Notes under the pieces: generated by a model
Database searches by the model: none
Seen by the model: the letters and a program-made list of their open reading frames with translations, nothing else
What the model was told of the DNA's origin: nothing
IMG/VR virus record: IMGVR_UViG_3300008448_008518
Span: 1-28,011 of that record
Length of the DNA: 28,011 bases
Strand: one strand, 5' to 3'
Source of the DNA: a virus
Position numbers and translations under genes: made by a program
Part shown: positions 6,881 through 14,842 of the stretch, piece after piece
How the letters are laid out: each line of letters opens with the position of its first letter
How positions within the stretch are numbered: the first letter of the stretch is position 1

Positions 6881-7463
6881 TCCACCCCCGGTGGGTTTTT
6901 CTTCTACCCAACACAACCGCACTTAGATTTGGTTGATTTAATCCGTATTTCTCCCTTAATTCAAACATAGTACATACTTCAACCGTGCCATCGTTGTGTT
7001 TAAATGTATGAATATCATTATTGCGTTTATCTTTTCTAGCAACGCCGGATATCCCTTTGTTCCACGGGATATTTCCTTTTAGTGATTTAGATAGATTTTC
7101 TTTATGTTTTTCTGATTTAGGCTTATTTTTATTTGAGTTACTTATCTTAGTTTTCCACTCAACAGTCCTCACTACCCCATCAAGCCCTTCGCCGCCATCT
7201 GTTTTGTTTCGCAATATACCAGTATTATTGTCTTTTCTACCATACCATCGTATCATTCTTCTTTCTAATGCAAAAGCACCAATCGCAGTTAGCCCGTCCT
7301 CTAATATAATGATGCGATTAGTTGACGGTGTAGGTATGCCCTTAGAGTAGTTATTGTCTGATTTTGTGCGATGACTTGCCCAAGCTCTATTGCCAGTGCC
7401 TTTACCAATATAGTAAGGTGTGCCATCTTTTCGTAGATAGGCATAAACGTAATAAATAGTCAT
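6840..7463 (-). CDS. GIY-YIG homing endonuclease with NUMOD3 motif
   Basis: The 207-residue product starts [22 protein letters not shown]-like, giving the GIY-YIG pair in the variant YVY...YIG. R-rich helix residues follow, with the catalytic-type E in the [11 protein letters not shown] segment. Residues about 110-140 carry a NUMOD3 DNA-binding motif ([16 protein letters not shown]...NKG), and the C-terminal HRGW is common in such enzymes. It nicks or cuts a target to spread by homing. It is encoded against the direction of transcription, between the late block and the TilS-like gene, behind a leader shared with the HNH fragment at the left edge. Its 3' end overlaps the metallopeptidase gene and contains that gene's terminator. 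Confidence 0.88.
   Translation of the reverse strand: MTIYYVYAYLRKDGTPYYIGKGTGNRAWASHRTKSDNNYSKGIPTPSTNRIIILEDGLTAIGAFALERRMIRWYGRKDNNTGILRNKTDGGEGLDGVVRTVEWKTKISNSNKNKPKSEKHKENLSKSLKGNIPWNKGISGVARKDKRNNDIHTFKHNDGTVEVCTMFELREKYGLNQPNLSAVVLGRRKTHRGWIIERYDDSAHRIS
6882..6900 (+). terminator. Rho-independent terminator after the late block
   Basis: CCACC (6882-6886) pairs with GGTGG (6890-6894) across a 3-base loop, followed by a T run to 6900. It starts 2 bases after the metallopeptidase stop. The same bases encode the HRGW end of the opposing GIY-YIG protein. Confidence 0.7.
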
Positions 7464-7532
7464 GCTGATTGCTCCTTGTAAGCGTTAGAGTAGTTGGGAA
7501 TTCCCGTTCCGCGAACTACACTTATATTTAGT
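7464..7532 (-). promoter_or_regulatory. Late-type promoter and 5' hairpin leader of the GIY-YIG gene (copy 2 of shared leader)
   Basis: On the minus strand a late-like box ACTAAATA lies at 7532-7525. Six bases on, GTAGTT (7519-7514) pairs with AACTAC (7495-7490), so the mRNA would begin with the stem. AAGGAGC (7477-7471) then precedes the ATG at 7463. The copy at 45-110 has the same layout and near-identical bases outside the loop. Confidence 0.62.
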
Positions 7533-7541
7533 CCAAATCTA

Positions 7542-7571
7542 TTGAAAAACATAGTTAATCTATGCTATACT
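7542..7571 (+). promoter_or_regulatory. Sigma70-type promoter of the TilS-like gene (leaderless)
   Basis: TTGAAA (7542-7547), an 18-base spacer and TATACT (7566-7571). The expected start of transcription, 7 bases past the -10 box, is 7578, the A of the start codon. No ribosome binding site is present, so the message is predicted to be leaderless. Confidence 0.65.
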
Positions 7572-7579
7572 GCATAGAT
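7550..7579 (+). promoter_or_regulatory. Inverted repeats around the -10 box: candidate operator
   Basis: ATCTATGC (7558-7565) and GCATAGAT (7572-7579) are perfect 8-base arms on either side of the TATACT box. A further CATAG at 7550-7554 forms a second inverted repeat with CTATG at 7560-7564. Three half-sites over a promoter suggest binding by a dimeric regulator; none is identified here. Confidence 0.5.
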
Positions 7580-8168
7580 GATTAAAATTCTAGTTCCGTT
7601 GCCAAAACATATCACTGTAGCGTTCAGTGGTGGAGTGGATAGTGTTGCTATCGTAGATTTTTTATCCAAAAAACATGAAGTTACTTGTGCATTCTATCAT
7701 CATGGAACTGAAAACAGTGATAAAGCATTAGATTTTGTAGGTAAATTCTGCACTGATAGAAATCTCCCATTGTTTTTGGGAATCTTGAATAAAGAAAAAC
7801 CAAAAGATATGAGTTATGAAGAGTTTTGGAGAGAAGAGAGGTATAATTTCTTGTCTACTTTGGGCCCGGTGATTACTGCACATCATTTGGATGATTGTGT
7901 AGAGACTTATCTTTGGTCAGCAATGCATGGTAAACCTAAAGTTCCTAAGTTGACACGAGGTAATGTATTACGTCCTTTCTTAACTACACCCAAAGCAGAA
8001 TTAGTAGATTGGTGTAAAAGAAAAAATATTGATTGGTGCGAAGATCAGAGTAATCAAAACGAAAAGTATACTCGAAATTATGTCCGTAAAAATCTTGTAC
8101 CACACGCATTGCATGTGAATCCGGGATTGTACAAGACGGTGAAAAAATTTGTTGAAAAACAACTATAA
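7578..8168 (+). CDS. TilS-like PP-loop ATPase (tRNA(Ile)-lysidine synthase catalytic domain)
   Basis: The 196-residue product has the PP-loop SGGVDS at 17-22 and AHHLDD at 101-106. It also has LRPFL at 131-135, D156 with SN at 158-159, and a YTRNYVRKNLVP segment at 164-175. These are the hallmarks of the N-terminal domain of TilS, which adenylates and lysinylates C34 of tRNA(Ile) so that it reads AUA. It is far shorter than bacterial TilS (over 300 aa); the C-terminal tRNA-binding domains are absent. QueC, another PP-loop enzyme that this pathway would use, has different signatures (no RNxxR motif), so I prefer TilS-like. A modified substrate specificity is possible. The promoter for the next operon lies in its last codons. 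Confidence 0.72.
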   Translation: MIKILVPLPKHITVAFSGGVDSVAIVDFLSKKHEVTCAFYHHGTENSDKALDFVGKFCTDRNLPLFLGILNKEKPKDMSYEEFWREERYNFLSTLGPVITAHHLDDCVETYLWSAMHGKPKVPKLTRGNVLRPFLTTPKAELVDWCKRKNIDWCEDQSNQNEKYTRNYVRKNLVPHALHVNPGLYKTVKKFVEKQL

Positions 8169-8180
8169 GTGTTATATAAT
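8152..8180 (+). promoter_or_regulatory. Strong sigma70-type promoter for the DsbA-like / DNA polymerase operon
   Basis: TTGAAA (8152-8157), a 17-base spacer and a consensus TATAAT (8175-8180). Expected start near 8187, with AAGGAGAAA (8191-8200) before the ATG at 8203. GTTG and CAAC (8151-8163) form a small inverted repeat over the -35 box. Confidence 0.75.
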
Positions 8181-8202
8181 TGAAATCTATTAAGGAGAAA
8201 TA

Positions 8203-8466
8203 ATGTCCACAACTAAAACATTTAGCGGTGATCAAAAGATTAAACTTACTCAACTTATCAATGAAGGCATGGCAGTAATGCATGAAATTGACACACTGCA
8301 AGGTGGATTGACTGATACTATCAAAGCAGTTGCTGAAGAACTAGAGGTTAAGCCTAGTGTTTTGAAAAAGGCAATTCGTATCGCACATAAGGCTAGCCTA
8401 ACACAAGCCAATCAAGAACATGAAGATTTGAATACTATCCTCGAGGCAGTCGGTAAGACGGTATGA
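8203..8466 (+). CDS. dsbA: DsbA-like double-stranded DNA binding protein (late transcription)
   Basis: The 87-residue product resembles the DsbA proteins of T4-like phages, which bind double-stranded DNA near late promoters. The recognisable parts are a helix ending in GGLTDT (residues 34-39), an AVAEELEVKPSVLKKAIR-like helix-turn-helix stretch at about 43-60, and a C-terminal LEAVGKT. It is close in length to T4 DsbA (89 aa). The assignment also rests on context: directly upstream of, and overlapping, the DNA polymerase gene, with late-type promoters elsewhere in the window. It has an excellent ribosome binding site and its own promoter. The phage name dsbA is unrelated to the bacterial disulfide oxidoreductase. 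Confidence 0.68.
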   Translation: MSTTKTFSGDQKIKLTQLINEGMAVMHEIDTLQGGLTDTIKAVAEELEVKPSVLKKAIRIAHKASLTQANQEHEDLNTILEAVGKTV

Positions 8467-11177
8467 GTTATGTGGATGCTATTCATGACCGAGACGGTGA
8501 TCGTATCTACGTAGTAGAACGAACCCCTGACGGTAAGCGCACATATAAAGAATATCCTTGCAACTATACTTTTTATTATAGTGATCCTAAAGGTAAATAT
8601 CGCAACCTTTATAATGATCCTGTAAGTAAGTTTAGTACCCGAAAACGAGCAGAGTTCGAAAAAGAACGACGAATTCACGCAAACAAGAAATTGTTTGAAA
8701 GTGATATCAATGTAGTTTTCCGTTGCCTTTCAGAAAACTATCTGAAGGTTGATGCTCCTAAATTACATACATGTTTCTTTGACATTGAAGTAGATTTTGA
8801 TCCGGATAAAGGATTCAGCCCAACCAGCGATCCCTTCAATCCAGTAACCGCAATCAGTATGTATCTAGATTGGATGGATCAACTAGTAACATTATGCATT
8901 CCCCCTCGAGGAATGACGGATGAGACTGCTCAGGATCTTGTCAATGATATGCCAAACACTATGTTGTTTCGTAGTGAGATTGAGATGTTTGAAACATTTT
9001 TTGAACTCATTGATGATGCAGACATATTAACTGGCTGGAACTCAGAAGGATACGATATACCATATATGGTTAATCGTGTTACTAGGGTAATGAGCAAGGA
9101 TGACACTCGCAAGTTCTGTTTGCTTGGTCAACTTCCTAAGCCACGCACATATGAACGATTCGGTAAAGAAGAAACTACCTATGATCTAGTAGGTCGTGTT
9201 CATATGGACTATCTACAACTTTATAAGAAATATAACTATGAAAGTCGGCATAGTTACAAACTTGACTTCATTGGTGAAATGGAAGTTGGAGAAAATAAAA
9301 CGCAATACGAAGGTACACTTGATCAATTGTATAACAAAGACTTTAAAAAGTTTATTGAATACAATCGACAAGACACAATGCTATTAGTTAAGATTCACAA
9401 TAAACTTAAGTTCTTAGATTTGGCAAATGCACTTGCACATGAAAACACAGTGCTATTGCCCACAGTCATGGGGTCTGTTGCAATGATTGAAATGGCAATC
9501 ATGAACGAGGCTCATGAAAGAGGTTTAGTAGTTCCAGACAAAAAACGAAAGGAAAATCATAGTGATGAACAACAAGCGGCAGGTGCCTATGTTGCTACGC
9601 CCAAAAGGGGCATCCACGAATGGGTGGGAGCAGTCGATATCAACAGTCTCTACCCGTCAGCAATCCGCGCTCTTAACATGGCCCCAGAGACAATTGTCGG
9701 GCAAGTCAGACAAACACTTACTAACCAGTACATGCAAGACAAAGGTAGGAAGTTAGCCAGCGAAAAGAAACGATATAAAGAGGGTGATGAAGATGTAACC
9801 GGTAGTATTCTATGGGAAGGATTATTTGGTGCATTAGAATACTCTGCGATCATGAACCAAGAGCGTGGTACTATGCTTACGCTTGACTATGAAGATGGTC
9901 GCAGTGTAGAAATGAGCGCAGCAGAAATATGGAAACTTATCTTTGATAGTCATAAACCCTATATTTTAAGTGCTAACGGAACAATCTTTAGATATGACCA
10001 AGAAGGTGTTATTCCAGGTCTACTTACACGCTGGTATACTGAACGAAAGAGCATTCAAAAGCAAGCAAAAGAAAGTTATGGTACTGATATGTTTGAGTAT
10101 TATGACAAACGACAACTTGTCCGTAAGATTTTGCTCAACAGTGCATATGGCGCACTATTGAATGAACATTGCCGATTCTATGACAAGCGCATTGGTCAGA
10201 GCGTAACATTGTCGGGCCGACAGATTGTTAAGCACATGATGAGCACCATCAACGAAGTTGTCACCGGCGAATATAATCACGAAGGCCCTACTATTGTATA
10301 TGGTGATACTGACAGTTGTTACTTCAGTGCGTATTCTATGCTTAAGCCACAGATTGAAAGTGGCGAATTAGAATGGAGTAAAGAAAATTGTATTGGCTTA
10401 TATGATGGCATTGCTGAACAAGCAAACGAAAGTTTTCCTGCTTTCATGGAAAGAGCATTTCATTGTCCACGCAAGAATGGTGCTATCATTAAAGCAGGGC
10501 GCGAATTAATCGGTGATCGTGCCATCTTTATCACTAAAAAACGCTATGCTATCAATATCTTTGATAAAGAAGGTAAGCGTAAGGATACAGATGGTAAGTT
10601 TGGTGATATCAAGGCTATGGGTCTTGATTTGAAGCGAGCAGACACACCCAAGTATGTTCAAGAATTCTTGATGAATGTATTGAGTATGGTTATACAGCAG
10701 GGAAAAACTCGCGAGGATGTTATTGAATCTATTAAAGACTTTAAGAGAATTCTATCGTCACAGGATAGTTGGACTAAAGGCAGCCCCAAATCAGTTAATA
10801 AACTAACACATTACTATGATTTAGAAAAGAATAGTGCAGTTGGTAGAGCAAATATGCCCGGGCATGTACGTGGAGCATTGAACTACAACTATTTACGGCG
10901 CGTGAATAGTGACAACTATTCTATGAAGATTGTCGATGGTATGAAAGTTATTGTATGTAAATTAAAACCAAATCCATTAAACTTTACTAGTATTGCATAT
11001 CCTACTGATGAACTTAGATTACCTAAATGGTTTGTAGAACTCCCATTCGATGATAGTGAAATGGAACGTACACTGGTTGATGAAAAAATAGAAAACTTGT
11101 TAGGCGTACTGAATTGGGACTTGCGTAGTTATACCGACACTAAAAGCACATTTGATGAGTTATTTTCGTTCGGATAA
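8463..11177 (+). CDS. 43: DNA polymerase, family B (T4 gp43-like)
   Basis: The 904-residue product is near the length of T4 gp43 (898). The 3'-5' exonuclease has Exo I FFDIE at 105-109, Exo II GWNSEGYDIPY at 191-201 and Exo III YNRQD at 300-304. The polymerase has motif A DINSLYPS at 392-399, motif B RKILLNSAYG at 554-563 and motif C YGDTDS at 613-618, with a KKRYA segment after it. All catalytic aspartates appear intact, so it should be an active proofreading replicase. It overlaps the DsbA-like gene by 4 bases (ATGA) and is followed by a promoter and the sliding clamp. No intron or intein insertion is visible. Confidence 0.97.
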   Translation: MSYVDAIHDRDGDRIYVVERTPDGKRTYKEYPCNYTFYYSDPKGKYRNLYNDPVSKFSTRKRAEFEKERRIHANKKLFESDINVVFRCLSENYLKVDAPKLHTCFFDIEVDFDPDKGFSPTSDPFNPVTAISMYLDWMDQLVTLCIPPRGMTDETAQDLVNDMPNTMLFRSEIEMFETFFELIDDADILTGWNSEGYDIPYMVNRVTRVMSKDDTRKFCLLGQLPKPRTYERFGKEETTYDLVGRVHMDYLQLYKKYNYESRHSYKLDFIGEMEVGENKTQYEGTLDQLYNKDFKKFIEYNRQDTMLLVKIHNKLKFLDLANALAHENTVLLPTVMGSVAMIEMAIMNEAHERGLVVPDKKRKENHSDEQQAAGAYVATPKRGIHEWVGAVDINSLYPSAIRALNMAPETIVGQVRQTLTNQYMQDKGRKLASEKKRYKEGDEDVTGSILWEGLFGALEYSAIMNQERGTMLTLDYEDGRSVEMSAAEIWKLIFDSHKPYILSANGTIFRYDQEGVIPGLLTRWYTERKSIQKQAKESYGTDMFEYYDKRQLVRKILLNSAYGALLNEHCRFYDKRIGQSVTLSGRQIVKHMMSTINEVVTGEYNHEGPTIVYGDTDSCYFSAYSMLKPQIESGELEWSKENCIGLYDGIAEQANESFPAFMERAFHCPRKNGAIIKAGRELIGDRAIFITKKRYAINIFDKEGKRKDTDGKFGDIKAMGLDLKRADTPKYVQEFLMNVLSMVIQQGKTREDVIESIKDFKRILSSQDSWTKGSPKSVNKLTHYYDLEKNSAVGRANMPGHVRGALNYNYLRRVNSDNYSMKIVDGMKVIVCKLKPNPLNFTSIAYPTDELRLPKWFVELPFDDSEMERTLVDEKIENLLGVLNWDLRSYTDTKSTFDELFSFG

Positions 11178-11185
11178 GTTGCTAT

Positions 11186-11214
11186 TGACTTCTGTAATAA
11201 ATTCCATTATATTA
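11186..11214 (+). promoter_or_regulatory. Sigma70-type promoter of the sliding clamp gene
   Basis: TTGACT (11186-11191), a 17-base spacer and TATATT (11209-11214). Transcription would start near 11221, leaving a 35-base leader with AAAGGA before the ATG at 11256. Confidence 0.7.
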
Positions 11215-11255
11215 CACATTGACGTAATTTAAATATTTAACACAAAGGATATAAA

Positions 11256-11987
11256 ATGAAAGATTATCTGTTAGACTTGATCCAGCACACACATGGATTG
11301 GGAGTTATTGAACTGATTAAAGTTGTAGGAACTGATAAAGAGACTCAAATTTCTGCCATGGCAGAAAACAAAAGTGTAGTAGTGACTGGTACATTTAACA
11401 ATCCAGTAAGCGATTTTATCGGTACCTTTGGTATGCCCAACTTAGGCAAACTAAAAACTATCATAGGCTTCGAGGAATATGATGAAAACTCAAAAATTAC
11501 AGTAACTAGAACTACTAGGGACAATGAAGATGTTCCTACTACTATCCATTTCGAAACTAAAAATGGAGACTTTATCAATGATTATCGGTTGATGGTTAAA
11601 GCAATCGTAGAAGAAAAAATTCGCACTCTTACCTTTAAGGGCGCTAATTGGAACGTTGAATTTGAACCTAGTGTTGCTGGTGTCTTGCGACTAAAGAAAC
11701 AAGCAAGCGCGAATAGTGAAGAAGAGCATTTTACGATGACTACTGTGGGAACAGACTTAAAAATTAACTTTGGAGATCCAAGTACTCACAGTGGTAACTT
11801 TGTTTTTCAAGCAGATGTTAAAGGCAAGCTTGCTCAACCGTGGAAGTGGCCAGTTAAAGTCTTTACTGCTATTATGGATCTTCCCGGAGACAAAACAATT
11901 AAAATTTCTGATCAAGGTGCTGTAGAAATTACAGTAAATAGTGGATTAGCCTCGTATCGTTATCTGTTACCAGCGCAATCGAAATGA
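11256..11987 (+). CDS. 45: Sliding clamp, T4 gp45-like
   Basis: The 243-residue product looks like the phage DNA clamp: about the size of T4 gp45 (228), rich in beta-strand, with a FNNPVSDFIGTFGMPNL-like segment at 47-63 typical of the clamp N-terminal domain and no nucleotide motif. Clamps tether the polymerase and, in T4, also activate late transcription together with gp55 and gp33. Its place right after the polymerase gene under its own promoter supports the call. It overlaps the next gene by 4 bases. Clamp loader genes (44/62) are not in the window. Confidence 0.78.
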   Translation: MKDYLLDLIQHTHGLGVIELIKVVGTDKETQISAMAENKSVVVTGTFNNPVSDFIGTFGMPNLGKLKTIIGFEEYDENSKITVTRTTRDNEDVPTTIHFETKNGDFINDYRLMVKAIVEEKIRTLTFKGANWNVEFEPSVAGVLRLKKQASANSEEEHFTMTTVGTDLKINFGDPSTHSGNFVFQADVKGKLAQPWKWPVKVFTAIMDLPGDKTIKISDQGAVEITVNSGLASYRYLLPAQSK

Positions 11988-12316
11988 TTAAAACAATTGT
12001 TAATACCGGGTATCCAATATTATATCAAATTGACAACACACATTCATTGCCTAGTTATACCGGGGCAGTTCAATGGAATGGAGTTACAAAAAAATTTGAA
12101 GTGAGCAATGGATCAGGATGGTCTCCCATTGATAATTATATAACGTTTAATATCGATAACAATCTTAGCCAAATTATTATTTGGGCAGAACAAAAAATGC
12201 GCGAAGAAAAAGAACTAGAAGAAAAAGCAAAAAATAATATGACACTTTCTGATTTGCTAAAACAGCGTAAAAAAATAGAAGAGCAAATTCTAACTGTAGA
12301 TTTGCTAAGTAAATAA
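11984..12316 (+). CDS. Hypothetical protein with coiled-coil tail
   Basis: The 110-residue product overlaps the clamp stop by ATGA. The first half (TGAVQWNGVTKKFEV, NGSGWSPID) resembles the short beta-rich repeat often found in phage fibre or appendage proteins ('...WNGxTxKxEVxNGxxW...'). The second half, from about 60, is a charged helix (REEKELEEKAKNN and onward), likely a coiled coil. No enzymatic motif is seen. It lies between clamp and DpdA without a gap, which suggests co-expression but not a function. Confidence 0.62.
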   Translation: MIKTIVNTGYPILYQIDNTHSLPSYTGAVQWNGVTKKFEVSNGSGWSPIDNYITFNIDNNLSQIIIWAEQKMREEKELEEKAKNNMTLSDLLKQRKKIEEQILTVDLLSK

Positions 12317-13792
12317 ATGGAACAAGTCAATCTCTCAGGCTCACATAATTCAGACTGGGCACTGTTCTTACCGGCAGTGTCTAGTTTTTTTATTAGTGGT
12401 TTAGGTAAACAAAGAGAAGGTGAAAATTATTTTGATGCCGCCAGAATACCTAAAGGGTTTAACGGTGACGTTGAATGTTTGAATTTTCTTAATAGTAAGC
12501 AAGGTCTATACACTTATAAGTGGGGGCTGTATAGCGCAGGACATGCTAATTTAGATACTACAATTATAGATAATGCTGAAAGTATTATACGAAAGCGAGA
12601 AGCTGGTACATTCATGCTAGGTGATAGTGGTGGATTTCAGATTCTTAAGGGGCAATGGCCTGCTGATTGGAAGGATATTAACTGTCCTAAAGCAATGGCA
12701 AAGCGCAAAGAAGTACTGAATTGGATGGACACATACATGGATTATGGTATGTGTCTTGATGTTCCTAGTGAAAGTTATCGAAATACAAAAGCATTTGATC
12801 AACATAAAATTCGTAATCTTGCTGATGCTGTACAAGCCACACACATTAATAATGAATATTTCATTAATAATAGAAATGGAAATTGTAAATTCCTTAATGT
12901 AATGCAAGGACTGACACATACTGACAGTGATCATTGGTATGATGAGATGAAAAAGTATTGTGATCCTAAAATTTATCCTGACAATCATTTTAATGGTTGG
13001 GCATTCGGTGGGCAAAATAAGATTGATGTCGAGTTGATGCTACGACGTATTGTAGGCATAATTCATGATGGTCTACTAGTAGAAGGTAAACACGATCTAT
13101 TGCATTGTCTAGGTGTAAGTATTATGGAATATGCCGTATTGTTTACCGATATACAAAAGGCAGTTAGAAAATATCATAATCCTAACTTTAAAATCACATT
13201 TGATTGTGCTAGTCCCTTTTTCAGTGCGGCAAAAGGATTAGCGTATTTTAATACAAATATACAGCATAATAAAAAATGGTCTTATAGTATGGAAAAGACC
13301 GCGGAAAATAAGAATTATGCAGGCGATACTCGAAAATTTAGAGATGCAGTTCTAGCCGATAATATTCATAATTTATTTGCGGATAGCCCAGTTTCTAATA
13401 GAATGACTATAGGTGATCTCTGTTACCGAGGACATGGATTTTTAGGCGCACATAATAAAGAAACTAAAACTAGTTGGGATACATTGAGTTATACAATGCT
13501 ACAAGCACATAACGTGTATCAACATATTTCTGCGGTGCAAGAAGCTAACCGTAAATATGAACAAGGTATTATGCCTAAGATGATTATGAACAAGTTTGAT
13601 GATACCCATTTTGGTAATATTATTGATAAAATCTTTAGTCTAAAAGATAGACAACAGAGTTTGGATTTGATAAAAGCGCATAGTAAGCTATGGATGCAAA
13701 TGCAGTCGGGCAGTCAGGGTATTAGTGGTAAAAAAACTATAAACGCTATAACTATGTTTGATCGATTATTTCAAATAGAAAACAATGACTAA
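12317..13792 (+). CDS. dpdA: DpdA-like DNA-guanine transglycosylase (7-deazaguanine DNA modification)
   Basis: The 491-residue product belongs to the tRNA-guanine transglycosylase superfamily: LGDSGGFQ at 101-108, CLDVPSE at 146-152, NVMQG at 194-198, GWAFGGQ at 227-233, HCLGVS at 263-268 and ITFDCASPF at 293-301, where D296 aligns with the nucleophile region. A late AHNVYQH stretch matches the HNL segment near the TGT C-terminus, but the CxCxxC zinc site of tRNA enzymes is not seen. Together with FolE, QueD and QueE in the same window this supports DpdA, which swaps guanine in DNA for a 7-deazaguanine. It starts directly after the previous stop, with no clear ribosome binding site, so coupling is likely. 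Confidence 0.82.
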   Translation: MEQVNLSGSHNSDWALFLPAVSSFFISGLGKQREGENYFDAARIPKGFNGDVECLNFLNSKQGLYTYKWGLYSAGHANLDTTIIDNAESIIRKREAGTFMLGDSGGFQILKGQWPADWKDINCPKAMAKRKEVLNWMDTYMDYGMCLDVPSESYRNTKAFDQHKIRNLADAVQATHINNEYFINNRNGNCKFLNVMQGLTHTDSDHWYDEMKKYCDPKIYPDNHFNGWAFGGQNKIDVELMLRRIVGIIHDGLLVEGKHDLLHCLGVSIMEYAVLFTDIQKAVRKYHNPNFKITFDCASPFFSAAKGLAYFNTNIQHNKKWSYSMEKTAENKNYAGDTRKFRDAVLADNIHNLFADSPVSNRMTIGDLCYRGHGFLGAHNKETKTSWDTLSYTMLQAHNVYQHISAVQEANRKYEQGIMPKMIMNKFDDTHFGNIIDKIFSLKDRQQSLDLIKAHSKLWMQMQSGSQGISGKKTINAITMFDRLFQIENND

Positions 13793-13804
13793 TAAGTTGA
13801 GGAA

Positions 13805-13972
13805 ATGCTTGCGGAAGATTATATTCTAATACAAAAAGTATTGGGAGAATAATATGTTACCTACATTCATAATAAAACATTAGAAGAATCGCAAAATTCA
13901 GTTCACAACTAATTTTTTAAATTAGAAAAGAAAGGTAGTATCGATTTTGGTAAAATACAAAAAATTGCATGA
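13805..13972 (+). pseudogene. Small reading frame broken by two in-frame TAA codons
   Basis: From ATG 13805 (with GAGGA just upstream) one frame runs to TGA 13970-13972 but is interrupted by TAA at 13850 and again at 13910. The three pieces read MLAEDYILIQKVLGE, YVTYIHNKTLEESQNSVHN and FFKLEKKGSIDFGKIQKIA. The composition is protein-like in all three parts, suggesting a decayed gene of about 55 residues. Alternatives are a real 15-residue peptide or chance. No family is recognised. Confidence 0.4.
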
Positions 13973-13993
13973 CTTTAAGTATAAGTATATACT
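13965..13993 (+). promoter_or_regulatory. Candidate sigma70-type promoter for the oxygenase operon
   Basis: TTGCAT (13965-13970), a 17-base spacer and TATACT (13988-13993). Start expected near 14000, with a roughly 69-base leader ending in GGGGAG before the ATG at 14069. Confidence 0.55.
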
Positions 13994-14068
13994 ATAACTA
14001 CATTTGATATATAGAACATAGTGAGTTCATGCCGACTATCACACTGTAGATTTTGGGGAGTATAGATA

Positions 14069-14626
14069 ATGAAAATCATTCGAAAGCCTGATATAACTTG
14101 GAACTTAAAAGACAAAATTCTTATTAAAGAAAATTTTCTTTCAGATAATGTATGCAATGAATTAATCGAATATGGTGTCCAACACGTTAAACCTGGTATA
14201 CCAAAATATAGTTCAGTAACGGACCGCTTAAAATATGATGATTGTACCTTGCCTGAAAACCATTATGTAAAAGATATCTTTGAAAAAGATTGGAAAGAGA
14301 TCGTAGATTTTCATGGTTTTGACATTGATTTTGTCGAACCTTATATTGTAAAACGTTACAAAACTCAGGACTTTTTTAATCCCCATGCTGATTATTTCGG
14401 TGCATCGCGTGGACAAAAAATAGATAGAAAATTTACTATTATAGTGCAACTTAGTGATGAATATGATTACGAAGGTGGGGTTTTTACTATTTTAGGTAAC
14501 CCTATGCCTAAGAAAAGAGGAACATTGATATCATTTCCTAGTTTTTATTCTCATGCAGTTAGTTTAATAACGTTCGGAACAAGATGGTCATTGATAAATT
14601 TTGTTTGGGGTCCTTACTGGAAATAA
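14069..14626 (+). CDS. 2-oxoglutarate/Fe(II)-dependent oxygenase (prolyl-4-hydroxylase type)
   Basis: The 185-residue product carries the iron-binding facial triad of the family: H106-x-D108 in NPHADYF and H162 in FYSHAV. R172 in FGTRWS would bind 2-oxoglutarate. The surrounding strands (RKFTIIVQLSDEYDYEGG, GTLISFPS) match the P4Hc fold. Such enzymes hydroxylate proteins, nucleic acid bases or small molecules; the substrate is unknown. Proximity to dpdA allows, but does not show, a role in base modification. A good GGGGAG ribosome binding site and an upstream promoter support the start. The small coiled-coil gene follows after 18 bases. Confidence 0.85.
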   Translation: MKIIRKPDITWNLKDKILIKENFLSDNVCNELIEYGVQHVKPGIPKYSSVTDRLKYDDCTLPENHYVKDIFEKDWKEIVDFHGFDIDFVEPYIVKRYKTQDFFNPHADYFGASRGQKIDRKFTIIVQLSDEYDYEGGVFTILGNPMPKKRGTLISFPSFYSHAVSLITFGTRWSLINFVWGPYWK

Positions 14627-14644
14627 TACATTACGGAGAGATAT

Positions 14645-14839
14645 ATGCACACTGATAAAATTCGTAGACTTGAGATTTTAATAGAAGAACAAAATAAAAA
14701 AATTAATAATCTTACTAAAGAATCACTGAACTATAAAGAATTACTTGAGCAAAAATTGATTAACCAACAAGAATTGGCTAGATTGAGGAAACTGCAATGG
14801 GAAGAAGATCATGAAAGAATTAATTTAGATGATAGGTAA
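14645..14839 (+). CDS. Small coiled-coil hypothetical protein
   Basis: The 64-residue, highly charged product (many K, E, R, Q and regularly spaced L/I) is very likely one long helix or coiled coil. It has a good ribosome binding site (GGAGAG at 14635-14640) and sits 3 bases before the next gene. No family is recognised. Confidence 0.65.
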   Translation: MHTDKIRRLEILIEEQNKKINNLTKESLNYKELLEQKLINQQELARLRKLQWEEDHERINLDDR

Positions 14840-14842
14840 ATA

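Noticed and set aside
7578-8168. Reading the PP-loop gene as QueC to complete the preQ0 pathway
   Set aside because: AHHLDD, LRPFL and the RNYVRKN segment are TilS features, and no QueC zinc cysteine cluster is present.
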